From NCBI RefSeq assembly GCF_004104055.1, contig NZ_QOVJ01000001.1, forward strand, positions 496,001 to 560,000: 64,000 bases of DNA, in the 5' to 3' direction. A program made the translations under genes and the position numbers. Position 1 is the first letter of the stretch, and every line of letters starts with the position of its first letter. The notes under the pieces were generated by a model. It ran no database searches. It was not told where the DNA came from and saw only the letters and a list, made by a program, of their open reading frames with translations. Positions 41,884 to 50,675 of this stretch are shown here, piece after piece. Origin of the DNA: Leeuwenhoekiella aestuarii (GTDB lineage: Bacteria > Bacteroidota > Bacteroidia > Flavobacteriales > Flavobacteriaceae).

Positions 41884-43978
41884 ACAGCTCAATGTCGCCC
41901 TTATAGGAAATCCCAACACTGGTAAAACCTCGGTTTTCAATCAGTTGACCGGTTTGAAACAACAGGTAGGTAATTACCCGGGAATCACTGTTGAGAAAAA
42001 AGAAGGTATCTGTAAATTACCCAGAGGTGTTAAAGCGCACATTCTGGATCTTCCGGGAACCTATAGCCTTAATGCGAGTTCATTAGATGAGAATGTGGTT
42101 ATAGAACTGCTTCTCAATAAAAATGATAAAGATTATCCTGATGTTGCCGTCGTGGTTTCTGATGTGGAGAACTTAAAGCGAAACCTGCTCCTTTTTACGC
42201 AAATCAAAGATTTACACATTCCCACGATTCTGGTAATCAATATGGCAGACCGGATGGAGCGCAAAGCCATCAGTCTTGATATCGCAAAACTTGAAGAACG
42301 TCTGGAGACCAAAATCGCTCTGGTAAGTTCGCGTAAGAACACCGGTTTTGATACGTTAAAAGAACTTATAAGCAATTATAAAACGCTTTCTGTTGAACCT
42401 TGTGTAAATGCTTCTGTAATTGCTCCGGAATATTTTGACAGACTGCGAAAAGCTTTTCCGAAGCAGGATTTATACAAACTCTGGTTAGTGATCACTCAGG
42501 ATGTAAATTTTGGTAAATTAGACCGAAACGAGATGCAGAGCATCACTAGTTTTCAAACCGAGAGCAAGTCTAATCTGAAGCGCTTACAGCAAAAAGAAAC
42601 CATTGTCAGGTATCAGTTCATAAATGGGATTTTAAAAGAAACCTTACGTATAGATCATCTCGCAGCTAAAGATTTACGCAGTCGTTTAGACCGCGTACTC
42701 ACACATAAAGTCTGGGGTTATCTTATTTTCTTTGCCATTTTATTGCTCATATTTCAAGCGATCTACGACTGGTCTTCTTACCCTATGGACCTTATTGACG
42801 AAGCATTTGCCGCAATAGGAGAATGGGTGCGAACGACCATGCCACCGGGAGCTCTAACAAACCTTATTGCTGAAGGAATTATTCCCGGTCTGGGCGGGAT
42901 TGTGATTTTTATTCCGCAAATCGCCTTTTTATTTTTATTTATATCGCTGCTTGAAGAAAGCGGCTATATGAGTCGTGTGGTCTTTTTGATGGATCGTATT
43001 ATGCGTCGTTTTGGGCTGAGTGGTAAAAGTGTAGTTCCGCTCGTTTCGGGTACTGCGTGTGCCATTCCTGCAATTATGGCTACTAGAAATATTGAAAACT
43101 GGAAAGAACGCCTCATCACTATCCTAGTAACACCCTTTACAACCTGTAGCGCACGCTTACCGGTTTACCTTATTATCATTTCTCTGGTTATTCCTGATGA
43201 ACGTGTATTGTACATTTTCAACCTGCAGAGTCTGGTATTGATGCTGTTATACCTTATAGGATTTGGTACAGCGATCTTATCTGCCTGGCTATTAGACAAA
43301 ATATTGAAAATAAAAAGCCGTACCTTTTTTGTAATTGAGATGCCCAATTATAAGCTTCCGTTATTTAAAAATGTGGCTTATAACGTGATCGAAAAAACAA
43401 AATCTTTTGTTTTAGGAGCTGGTAAAATCATCCTTGCAATTTCTATCGTGCTTTGGGTTTTAGCTTCAAATGGACCGGGAGATCAATTTAGAAATGCCGA
43501 AGAAAACGCAATTGCCCGTATGGAAGCCGGCGCGTTTCCACAGCAAGAATTAGATAAACACATCGCATCAGAAAAGTTAGAATACAGCTACATTGGCTAT
43601 ATGGGGAAAGCGATAGAACCGGTTGTGAGACCCCTAGGCTACGACTGGAAAATAGGTATCGCTATTGTGAGTTCATTTGCGGCTCGCGAGGTATTTGTGG
43701 GTACGCTCGCAACAATTTATAGTGTAGGTAGTGACGAAGAAGAAACCATAAAAAACAGAATGGCCGGTGAGATCAATCCTATTTTAGGAGGGCCGCTTTT
43801 TAACCTGGCAAGTGGTATTTCACTTTTGCTGTTTTATGCCTTTGCGATGCAGTGTATGAGTACGCTAGCCATTGTAAAACGAGAAACCAACACCTGGAAA
43901 TGGCCGGTATTGCAACTTGTAATTATGAGTGGTTTTGCCTATGTTGTTGCTTTGGTAGCCTATCAATTGCTCATTTAA
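41876..43978 (+). CDS. feoB: Ferrous iron transporter FeoB
   Basis: The 700 aa protein has an N-terminal G-domain: G1 GNPNTGKTS (residues 11-19), G3 DLPGTYS, G4 NMAD and G5 in SSRKN. The helical GDI-like spacer leads to a membrane domain with two Gate motifs (IIPGLGGIVIFIPQIAFLFLFISLLEESGYMSR; PFTTCSARLPVYLIII). It imports Fe(II). Length is typical for Bacteroidota FeoB. It is coupled to feoA upstream and to the small Cys-rich gene 51 bases downstream. Confidence 0.96.
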   Translation: MSKQLNVALIGNPNTGKTSVFNQLTGLKQQVGNYPGITVEKKEGICKLPRGVKAHILDLPGTYSLNASSLDENVVIELLLNKNDKDYPDVAVVVSDVENLKRNLLLFTQIKDLHIPTILVINMADRMERKAISLDIAKLEERLETKIALVSSRKNTGFDTLKELISNYKTLSVEPCVNASVIAPEYFDRLRKAFPKQDLYKLWLVITQDVNFGKLDRNEMQSITSFQTESKSNLKRLQQKETIVRYQFINGILKETLRIDHLAAKDLRSRLDRVLTHKVWGYLIFFAILLLIFQAIYDWSSYPMDLIDEAFAAIGEWVRTTMPPGALTNLIAEGIIPGLGGIVIFIPQIAFLFLFISLLEESGYMSRVVFLMDRIMRRFGLSGKSVVPLVSGTACAIPAIMATRNIENWKERLITILVTPFTTCSARLPVYLIIISLVIPDERVLYIFNLQSLVLMLLYLIGFGTAILSAWLLDKILKIKSRTFFVIEMPNYKLPLFKNVAYNVIEKTKSFVLGAGKIILAISIVLWVLASNGPGDQFRNAEENAIARMEAGAFPQQELDKHIASEKLEYSYIGYMGKAIEPVVRPLGYDWKIGIAIVSSFAAREVFVGTLATIYSVGSDEEETIKNRMAGEINPILGGPLFNLASGISLLLFYAFAMQCMSTLAIVKRETNTWKWPVLQLVIMSGFAYVVALVAYQLLI

Positions 43979-43993
43979 AAGGCTGTTTGTCTC

Positions 43994-44007
43994 GCTTCCG
44001 CGGAAGC
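43994..44007. repeat. Perfect 14-bp palindrome GCTTCCGCGGAAGC
   Basis: This GC-rich palindrome lies between feoB and the small Cys-rich gene, in otherwise AT-rich DNA. It resembles short dispersed intergenic palindromes of Flavobacteriia. Only one copy is seen in this window. Confidence 0.45.
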
Positions 44008-44029
44008 AAAACTTTAAAAGAATACGATT

Positions 44030-44170
44030 ATGATACAGAATATACTAGTACTGCTTATTTTTTTAATCGCTGTAGGATATTTGGTAACCAAATACATTTG
44101 GAAACCAGCTTTTTTAACCGGAAAGTCTAACGATAAATCCTGCGGAAGCGATAATTGTGGATGTCATTAA
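44030..44170 (+). CDS. FeoB-associated Cys-rich membrane protein
   Basis: This 46 aa protein has one N-terminal transmembrane helix (MIQNILVLLIFLIAVGYLVT) and a short tail ending CGSDNCGCH with three cysteines and a histidine. Such single-span Cys-rich proteins are known beside feoB and are thought to aid iron transfer or redox handling. The position 51 bases after feoB on the same strand supports the assignment. Confidence 0.8.
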   Translation: MIQNILVLLIFLIAVGYLVTKYIWKPAFLTGKSNDKSCGSDNCGCH

Positions 44171-44171
44171 T

Positions 44172-44600
44172 TTAAAGCTGATTCCAAACCACATTCAACA
44201 CATAATCTTCCTGCTTGATTTTACCTTTTGATATATCTGGGTAGGGCAAAACCGAATATTCAAACATTTCTTTTTTTTCAGAACTTAAAAAAGCGCTGTT
44301 GTTCGCATCCATATTAAGTGTGCGCTCTTCAATAAATTTTCCGTCTCTATAAATGGAAGCTTTAACGATAACTTCACCTGCCCAAACACAAGTCACATTT
44401 TTAGGGCAGCGAGAATCAATGATTTCATTTATTTCAAGTTCAACGTCACCAAAAGCAACGCGCTTTCCAAAAGGTACTTTAATAAGTATTTGAGGTAGAT
44501 GTACCGGCTGATCGACCTGCAAGGTATCTTTAACTGATTCTTCCTGAGCAAAACCAGGCATCAAAACCAATAATCCCAAAACAAAAAGTAGCTTTTTCAT
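44172..44600 (-). CDS. Secreted protein of unknown function with a DSRCPK..CVWAG motif
   Basis: The 142 aa protein has a signal peptide (MKKLLFVLGLLVLMPGFAQ). An all-beta mature domain contains VELEINEIIDSRCPKNVTCVWAGEVIVKASI. The two cysteines in DSRCPKNVTC probably form a disulfide. I have seen this motif in small secreted Bacteroidota proteins without assigned function. Its stop lies one base from that of the convergent Cys-rich gene. Confidence 0.6.
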   Translation of the reverse strand: MKKLLFVLGLLVLMPGFAQEESVKDTLQVDQPVHLPQILIKVPFGKRVAFGDVELEINEIIDSRCPKNVTCVWAGEVIVKASIYRDGKFIEERTLNMDANNSAFLSSEKKEMFEYSVLPYPDISKGKIKQEDYVLNVVWNQL

Positions 44601-44633
44601 ACTATTATTTTTTTTGAACGCCCTATTGCCTCC

Positions 44634-44694
44634 TCGAGCGCAGTCGAGAGGCCAATGAATCTTTTACTTTAAAACGGGTCTCAACTGCGCTCGA
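44634..44694. repeat. GC-rich inverted repeat, dispersed-repeat type
   Basis: TCGAGCGCAGTCGAGA (44634-44649) pairs with TCTCAACTGCGCTCGA (44679-44694) with one mismatch (a G-U pair on one strand) across 29 bases. Each arm is itself near-palindromic (TCGA-GCGCAG-TCGA). Elements of this TCGAG-CGCAGT-CGAGA kind are frequent between genes in Flavobacteriia. It lies between two minus-strand genes and could act as a terminator or mRNA-stabilising hairpin. Confidence 0.55.
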
Positions 44695-44749
44695 CCTGAC
44701 ATTCCAGCTAGTTTCTCTAAAGACGCCTTAGAAGCAACATTGTTGCAGG

Positions 44750-45571
44750 CTAACCCAATCCCACATCAAGCGTCATCATTAAGATAAAACCTCCTATAAA
44801 ACCCAGTGTGGCGATATCTGTGTTTTTACCTTGTTGCGATTCGGGCACTACTTCTTCTACCACCACAAAGATCATCGCACCGGCAGCAAACGCCAAAGCA
44901 TAGGGTAAAATGGGTTTAAAAGTCATGACAGCATATGCTCCTACTACAGCAGCCACAGGCTCAACAATGGCAGAAAGCTGCCCGTAGTTGAAACTTTTCC
45001 AACGGCTAAAGCCTTGTCTGCGCAACGGCATGGCTACCGCAAAACCCTCAGGAAAATTTTGTAAACCAATACCTATCGCCAGTGCCACGGCACCTCCTAT
45101 AGTCGCACCATCAAAACCGGCGGCAACCCCACCAAATAAAACACCTACCGCTAAGCCTTCAGGGATGTTATGTAACGTGATTGCTAAGGTCAACAATACC
45201 GATTTATGCCAGGGACTGCGCATTCCTTCTTTATCCTCTTCTTTAAAATTGACATGTAAATGGGGAAGGATCTTATCTAAACCAAATAAAAATGCGGCTC
45301 CTAAACCAAAACCTATCGCCGCGGGGATCACCTTTATAAAACCTTCTCCCGGGCTCATTTCAATACCCGGAGCCAGTAAACTCCAAAAACTTGCAGCTAC
45401 CATAACACCCCCGGCAAAACCCAGCATGGCATCAAAAACTTTACGGTTCATTCCTTTAAAAAAGAATACCAGAGCAGCTCCTAAAGCGGTTACTCCCCAA
45501 GTGAATAATGTTGCCAGAAATGCTCCCATCACTGGGTCTAACGTTTCAAAATAGTCAATAATATCATTCAT
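44750..45571 (-). CDS. ZIP-family metal transporter
   Basis: The 273 aa inner-membrane protein has about eight helices. The two metal-site helices read TLHNIPEGLAVGVLFGG and GLQNFPEGFAVAMPLRRQG, as in ZupT-type transporters. A His-containing cytoplasmic loop (LPHLHVNFKEED) lies between helices 3 and 4. It takes up zinc, iron or manganese. It is the last gene of a dtxR-mntH-ZIP operon, starting 11 bases after the Nramp stop, so manganese or iron is the likely cargo. Confidence 0.9.
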   Translation of the reverse strand: MNDIIDYFETLDPVMGAFLATLFTWGVTALGAALVFFFKGMNRKVFDAMLGFAGGVMVAASFWSLLAPGIEMSPGEGFIKVIPAAIGFGLGAAFLFGLDKILPHLHVNFKEEDKEGMRSPWHKSVLLTLAITLHNIPEGLAVGVLFGGVAAGFDGATIGGAVALAIGIGLQNFPEGFAVAMPLRRQGFSRWKSFNYGQLSAIVEPVAAVVGAYAVMTFKPILPYALAFAAGAMIFVVVEEVVPESQQGKNTDIATLGFIGGFILMMTLDVGLG

Positions 45572-45582
45572 AAATTAGTTGT

Positions 45583-47463
45583 TTAAGCTATAAATACAGG
45601 TATGTTTACTTTATGTCGAACACTGTCTACCGTAGTTCCAAAAATTAGATCTTTAAAAAATGTATGTCCATGAGCTCCTAATATTAGCAGGTCATAGTCC
45701 CCTTTACTTATTATTTTAGGAAGGCTTTTCTTGGGCGAGCCATAACCCAATTGGGTCGTTACTTTATATCCTTGTTTACGCATTTGAGCTGCATAAACTT
45801 CAAGGAGTGCCTGATCGCTTTCAGTCTCAAGATCGTTTATAGCATTCCCATAAACAAGTGCTCCCGGAGATTCTACACTATGAATGAGTGTATACTGCGC
45901 TTCGGTTTTACCCAATTGCACGGCAGAAGCCATACTCTTTCGGTCTGCAGAAGAAAAATCCAGAGCAACTGCAATATTCCTATATACTTTTAGGGTGGCT
46001 AGTTCAGATAAATCAGTCTGAATGTGAGGTGTATGCGATTTATTGAATTCTTTGCGCTTCAGCAGAATAGGGTGAACCGAAATATAAATCAATAAAATAC
46101 CCGCACCTACAATCAAGGGCACCACGCTGATCCAGATATAAAGCGGATTTGAAACTTCAGCCATAAATTTTAAAACTTCATCAATTACCAGTTTTGCGTT
46201 GAGACTTACAATCACAATCGTTATCAACCATGACGCGATACGCATAGGCCATTTTATGGCGTATCCTTTCATCTTCTTCTTATCGCTCACAAAATGAATA
46301 AGCGGAATCATCGCAAAACCCAACTGTAAACTGAGCACCACCTGACTCAATACCAGCAATTCCCCCAGGCCGCGTTCGCCATAATATGAGACGGTAATTA
46401 ATGCCGGCACAATTGCTATAAGGCGGGTAGCAAGGCGTCTTACCCACGGCTGTATGCGTAGATTGAGATACCCTTCCATCACAATTTGCCCCGCAAGCGT
46501 TCCGGTTAAGGTGCTGCTTTGACCGGCCGCTATAAGTGCCACAGCAAATAAAATAGGTGCCCACTGTGTTCCTAAAAGTCCGTGGAGTAATTCATGTGCG
46601 TCATTGATGTCTGCAACCTCATATAAACCGTTTTTAAAAAAGACCGAAGCCGCCAGAATCAAAATCGCCGCATTCACAAAAAAGGCAAGATTGAGCGCTA
46701 TGGCAGAATCTATGAAGTTGAATTTTAAAGCCCGCCGTATTCCCTTTTTAGTATGGGTGATCTTTCGGGTTTGTACTAATGAAGAATGTAAATATAAATT
46801 ATGGGGCATCACCGTCGCCCCGATAATCCCTATCGCGATATACAACGCAGCATTATTAGGCATACTGGGCACCAGACCTGCTGCAACTTCAGCCAGATCA
46901 GGTTTAGCAAAAAACATCTCTAGAAAAAATGATAAGCCAATGATGAATATCAACGAAACAATAAAGGCTTCCATCTTTCTAATTCCCTTATTGATGAGAA
47001 AAAGCAAGATAAAACTGTCTAAAACCGTGATGCATACGCCCCAAAAAATAGGCAAACCAAAAAGCAAATTGAGTCCTATGGCCATCCCAATTACTTCGGC
47101 GAGATCGCAAGCAGCGATAGCTATTTCGGCCAAAAGCCAAAGCACAAAATTTACAAATTGCGGATAGTTTTCCCGCGAGGCCTGAGCCAGATCTACACCG
47201 CGTACAATACCTAATCTGGAGCACAAACTCTGAAGCAACAATGCCATAAGATTGGACATCAATAAAACCCAAAGTAACGAGTACCCAAATTGGCTACCGC
47301 CGGCAATATCTGTCGCCCAGTTACCGGGATCCATATACCCCACACTCACCAGATATGCGGGTCCCAAAAAAGCCAGGATACGCTTCCAACCCTTTTTACC
47401 GGTTGTCGTAGCAACAGATCCGTGAACTTCCTCGAGTGATTTATTTACAGCATCGTTTTTCAT
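45583..47463 (-). CDS. mntH: Nramp-family divalent metal transporter fused to a UspA domain
   Basis: The 626 aa protein has an Nramp core at residues 25-470, with the metal-binding motif DPGNW (45-49) and the MPHNLYLHSSLVQTR helix near 225. The added C-terminal region (about 490-626) is a universal-stress domain: NIAVALDFSSADRKSMASAVQLGK ... DYDLLILGAHGHTFFKDLIFGTTVDSVRHKVNIPVFIA. It retains the G-x2-G-x9-G(S/T)-like nucleotide loop pattern. MntH imports Mn(II) or Fe(II) with protons. The UspA tail could sense ATP or stress. It follows the DtxR-family regulator by 18 bases. Confidence 0.92.
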   Translation of the reverse strand: MKNDAVNKSLEEVHGSVATTTGKKGWKRILAFLGPAYLVSVGYMDPGNWATDIAGGSQFGYSLLWVLLMSNLMALLLQSLCSRLGIVRGVDLAQASRENYPQFVNFVLWLLAEIAIAACDLAEVIGMAIGLNLLFGLPIFWGVCITVLDSFILLFLINKGIRKMEAFIVSLIFIIGLSFFLEMFFAKPDLAEVAAGLVPSMPNNAALYIAIGIIGATVMPHNLYLHSSLVQTRKITHTKKGIRRALKFNFIDSAIALNLAFFVNAAILILAASVFFKNGLYEVADINDAHELLHGLLGTQWAPILFAVALIAAGQSSTLTGTLAGQIVMEGYLNLRIQPWVRRLATRLIAIVPALITVSYYGERGLGELLVLSQVVLSLQLGFAMIPLIHFVSDKKKMKGYAIKWPMRIASWLITIVIVSLNAKLVIDEVLKFMAEVSNPLYIWISVVPLIVGAGILLIYISVHPILLKRKEFNKSHTPHIQTDLSELATLKVYRNIAVALDFSSADRKSMASAVQLGKTEAQYTLIHSVESPGALVYGNAINDLETESDQALLEVYAAQMRKQGYKVTTQLGYGSPKKSLPKIISKGDYDLLILGAHGHTFFKDLIFGTTVDSVRHKVNIPVFIA

Positions 47464-47481
47464 CAGGCTATACCGTTAGTA

Positions 47482-48132
47482 CTAGATACGCACATAAATA
47501 TTCTCTGTAGCAATCTGGGATAATATCAACTCCCGGTCTTCAATACGCACGGTCATACTTTTATCAAAATCCTGAAAGTTCACAATTTGAATCACGCTAC
47601 CCAATCTGATGTTTTGCTGATCTAAAAACTGAAGAAACGAAGACGAGGTATCATTCACCCCAATGCAGGATCCCGTATCACCGGGTTGCAATTGAGAAAC
47701 CCGTTTTTTCTCCATTTTAATGACGTGACCATTTTCATCAGGAATAGGGTCACCGTGTGGATCATACTTGGGGTAGCCTAAAAATTTATCCAACTGCTGT
47801 ATTAATTTATCAGACTTTATATGTTCTAGTTGCTCAGCCACATCGTGGATCTCATCCCAGCTAAAATCTAGTTTTTGAGCCAAAAATGTTTCCCACAAGC
47901 GGTGTTTCCTAACAATTTTTAATGCTGAAATCTCGCCAGATTCGTTTAACAAAACTCCTTGATAGGGTTGATAACGCACTAAACCCTTCTCGTCCAACTT
48001 TTTTATCATTTCTGTTGCCGAAGCTGGCTTGGCATCTAAATATTTAGATAACACGTTAGTACTTACCCCCTTTCGGTGCTCTCGCTGTAGCGAATAAATA
48101 GATTTTAGGTAGTTCTCTTCAGATAACGTCAT
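47482..48132 (-). CDS. DtxR/MntR-family metal-dependent repressor
   Basis: The 216 aa protein has an N-terminal winged HTH (SENYLKSIYSLQ, STNVLSKYLDAKPASATEMIKKLDEKGLVRY). The metal-binding and dimerisation domain (HRLWETFLAQKLDFSWDEIHDVAEQLEHI) and a C-terminal SH3/FeoA-like domain (about 140-216) follow. It should bind Mn(II) or Fe(II) and repress uptake genes. It leads the mntH-ZIP operon and is divergent from the TonB receptor. The palindrome at 48184-48199 lies between them. Two overlapping TATATTTG -7 candidates for its own promoter are at 48164-48171 and 48173-48180 (minus strand). Confidence 0.9.
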   Translation of the reverse strand: MTLSEENYLKSIYSLQREHRKGVSTNVLSKYLDAKPASATEMIKKLDEKGLVRYQPYQGVLLNESGEISALKIVRKHRLWETFLAQKLDFSWDEIHDVAEQLEHIKSDKLIQQLDKFLGYPKYDPHGDPIPDENGHVIKMEKKRVSQLQPGDTGSCIGVNDTSSSFLQFLDQQNIRLGSVIQIVNFQDFDKSMTVRIEDRELILSQIATENIYVRI

Positions 48133-48183
48133 GCTATTATTTAATTATTCCACAATAATACACCAAATATATCAAATATATTT

Positions 48184-48199
48184 TTTAGGTTTGCCTAAA
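48184..48199. promoter_or_regulatory. DtxR/MntR-type operator between dtxR and the TonB receptor
   Basis: The perfect dyad TTTAGG-TTTG-CCTAAA matches the TTAGGTTnnCCTAA core of DtxR/IdeR/MntR sites. It sits between the minus-strand TATATTTG elements of the repressor operon and a plus-strand TATTTTTG (48203-48210) before the receptor start. One bound dimer could therefore control both directions. Confidence 0.8.
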
Positions 48200-48221
48200 C
48201 TTTATTTTTGAAAATCCACAA

Positions 48222-50675
48222 ATGCTTATTAAACCTACCTTTATACTTCTTTCTTTTGGATTATTTACCAGCATATTCGCTCAGGAAAAGATCATAATTA
48301 ATCACCCTGAGGCAAATCAACATGTCAACAGCAAGGAGCAACCTTTGGCATCAGGTCAAGCTTCAGCATCTATAAATAATACTTATCGCGTAAAGGGTCA
48401 GGTTTCTGATGGAGCCAATCCCATACCCTTTGCAAACATTCTCATCAGCAACACAAGCATGGGATTTTCAGCAGATGGAGATGGAAACTTTGAATTGGAA
48501 TTGCCTGATGAATCTGTAACGTTGATCGTTCAGGCAATAGGATTTAAAACACTTCGGGAAACACTAATTCCTTCTGAATACCAGAATACTCCTTTAAATT
48601 TCACACTAAAACCTGATCTTCTGGGTCTTGAAGAAGTGGTAGTAAGCGCCACCCGAAATCGGCTTAGCAAAAAGAAAGCTCCGGTAATCGTCAATGTGTT
48701 GAGTCCGAAACTGTTTAAAGCAACGCAATCCATCTCGCTTGCAGACGGACTCAACTACCAGCCCGGAGTTCGGGTAGAAACCAATTGTCAAAACTGCGGT
48801 TTTACACAAGTTCGCCTTAATGGGTTGGGCGGTCAATACACTCAGGTCTTACTCAATAGTCGCCCGGTTTTTAGTGCCTTAAATGGCGTTTATGGGTTGG
48901 AACAAATACCGGTAAGCATCATAGACCGTGTTGAAGTGGTGCGCAGTGGGGGCTCGGCGCTTTTTGGCTCCAGCGCCATTGCAGGAACCATCAACATCAT
49001 CACCAAAGAACCGGTTAATAACAGCTGGGAAGTAAACAGCAATCTGGGACTTATTGACGGGACAACCCCCGACCGAAGCCTTAATCTCAACGCGTCTATT
49101 GTGAGTGAAGACCTCAGCACAGGTGTAACGCTTTACGGCATGTACCGCAACCGCGATGCTTATGATGCTAATGATGATGGTTTTAGTGAGATCACAAAAC
49201 TGACTAACAATTCACTAGGTGCTAAAGCATTTTATCGTCCTAACGACAACAGTAAGTTAGGCTTTGACTTTACTGCGATTAAAGAATACCGTCGCGGCGG
49301 GGATCGCATTGAACTCGCCCCCCAGTTTACAGACATCACTGAAGAACTGGATCACAACACCCTGTTTACGGGTGTGGATTATGAGTTATTTACTGACGAC
49401 CGTACCACTCATTTGACGGCGTATGCTTCGGTGCAGCATACCGATCGCGATAGTTATTATGGAGGTTTAGGCGGTGGCCGCACCCGTGCCGACTCAACTG
49501 CAGCCAATAATGCCTTTGGAAAAACAACAGATCTGGCTTTTGTTTCCGGAGTGAAATTCACACGGAATTTCAAGAATAACGATGTGCTTACTTCGGGTTT
49601 TGAATACCAACTCAACGATACCGAAGATGCCATACCCGGTTACAACCGCATCGTAGATCAAAACGTGAATAGCTTTGGGCTATATAGCCAATACGAGTGG
49701 AAACCTTTAGAACGTTTTACAGCACTGATAGGAGCTCGTCTTGATCACATCGACGTAGATGGCTTTTACCAGATACAAGATATCAACAGAACTTCAGACG
49801 TAACACAAACAGTTTTGAGTCCGCGGTTAACGGTATTGTATAATTTCACAGAAGACTTGCAGTTCCGGGGTGGTTACGCTCGCGGATTTAGAGCGCCGCA
49901 GGCTTTTAATGAAGATTTGCACATCAGTTCTGTGGGCGGCGAACAACGCTTTGTGATTCTCTCTGATGCGTTAGAAAGCGAGTTTTCTAACGCCTATACC
50001 GCCTCCCTAAATTACAGCAAGGAGTTTAAGAAAGTTCAAACGAGTTTGCTTGTAGAAGGTTTTTATACCACCTTAGAAAATCCGTTTATGCTGGTAAGCA
50101 CGGGCACTTCTTTACCTAATGGTTCTATCTTAGAAGAATCCCGAAACGGCAGCGGCGCTTACGTTGCCGGGACCACTATCGAGTTTAACCTGTCGCCCAG
50201 TAAAGCATTGTTATTTCAGGCTGGAATTACCTGGCAACGCTCCATTTACGATGAAGATCAGGTTCTTTTTGAAGCTGACGGAACCAGTCCTACGGAAACC
50301 GATGTGGTAACCGACCAGTTTGTACGGTCTCCGAATGTCTACGGCTTTTTCAATACCAACTGGACCGTAAGCGAGTCTTTTAATGTTGACCTTACCGGAA
50401 GCTATACAGGGACGATGCTGGCCCCACACGTAATTAGCGATACGGGGTTTATTAAACTTGAAGAAACTCCTGATTTTATGGATGTGGCCGCAAAACTTAC
50501 CTATCATATGGATCTTGATGAACACCTACACGTGGAGTTTAGCGGTGGGGTTCAGAATATTTTTGACAGTTATCAGCAAGATTTTGATCTGGGGGCTTTA
50601 CGGGATTCTGACTATATCTACGGACCCAACCGACCGCGTTCTGTTTTCTTTGGAATTCGCTTCGGCGACTTCTAA
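48222..50675 (+). CDS. TonB-dependent outer-membrane receptor (metal-regulated)
   Basis: The 817 aa protein has a signal peptide (to about residue 20), a CarboxypepD_reg-like domain (about 55-135, VKGQVSDGANPIPFANILISNTSMGF), and a plug with RVETNCQNCGFTQVRLNGLGGQYTQVLLNSRPVFSAL and GGSALFGSSAIAGTINIITKEP. A beta-barrel ends in FFGIRFGDF. The CQNC pair in the plug is notable and could bind metal. The operator just upstream and the divergent MntR/DtxR operon imply control by Mn or Fe. The cargo could be a metal chelate, haem or a metal ion; the sequence does not decide. Confidence 0.92.
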   Translation: MLIKPTFILLSFGLFTSIFAQEKIIINHPEANQHVNSKEQPLASGQASASINNTYRVKGQVSDGANPIPFANILISNTSMGFSADGDGNFELELPDESVTLIVQAIGFKTLRETLIPSEYQNTPLNFTLKPDLLGLEEVVVSATRNRLSKKKAPVIVNVLSPKLFKATQSISLADGLNYQPGVRVETNCQNCGFTQVRLNGLGGQYTQVLLNSRPVFSALNGVYGLEQIPVSIIDRVEVVRSGGSALFGSSAIAGTINIITKEPVNNSWEVNSNLGLIDGTTPDRSLNLNASIVSEDLSTGVTLYGMYRNRDAYDANDDGFSEITKLTNNSLGAKAFYRPNDNSKLGFDFTAIKEYRRGGDRIELAPQFTDITEELDHNTLFTGVDYELFTDDRTTHLTAYASVQHTDRDSYYGGLGGGRTRADSTAANNAFGKTTDLAFVSGVKFTRNFKNNDVLTSGFEYQLNDTEDAIPGYNRIVDQNVNSFGLYSQYEWKPLERFTALIGARLDHIDVDGFYQIQDINRTSDVTQTVLSPRLTVLYNFTEDLQFRGGYARGFRAPQAFNEDLHISSVGGEQRFVILSDALESEFSNAYTASLNYSKEFKKVQTSLLVEGFYTTLENPFMLVSTGTSLPNGSILEESRNGSGAYVAGTTIEFNLSPSKALLFQAGITWQRSIYDEDQVLFEADGTSPTETDVVTDQFVRSPNVYGFFNTNWTVSESFNVDLTGSYTGTMLAPHVISDTGFIKLEETPDFMDVAAKLTYHMDLDEHLHVEFSGGVQNIFDSYQQDFDLGALRDSDYIYGPNRPRSVFFGIRFGDF

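Noticed and set aside
44988-45554. 188-aa plus-strand ORF opposite the ZIP gene
   Set aside because: It is an exact shadow of the ZIP coding region, with low-complexity Pro/Ala/Lys composition and no domain pattern.
46604-47167. 187-aa plus-strand ORF opposite mntH
   Set aside because: It is a shadow of the conserved Nramp core; the composition is skewed and no recognisable motif is present.
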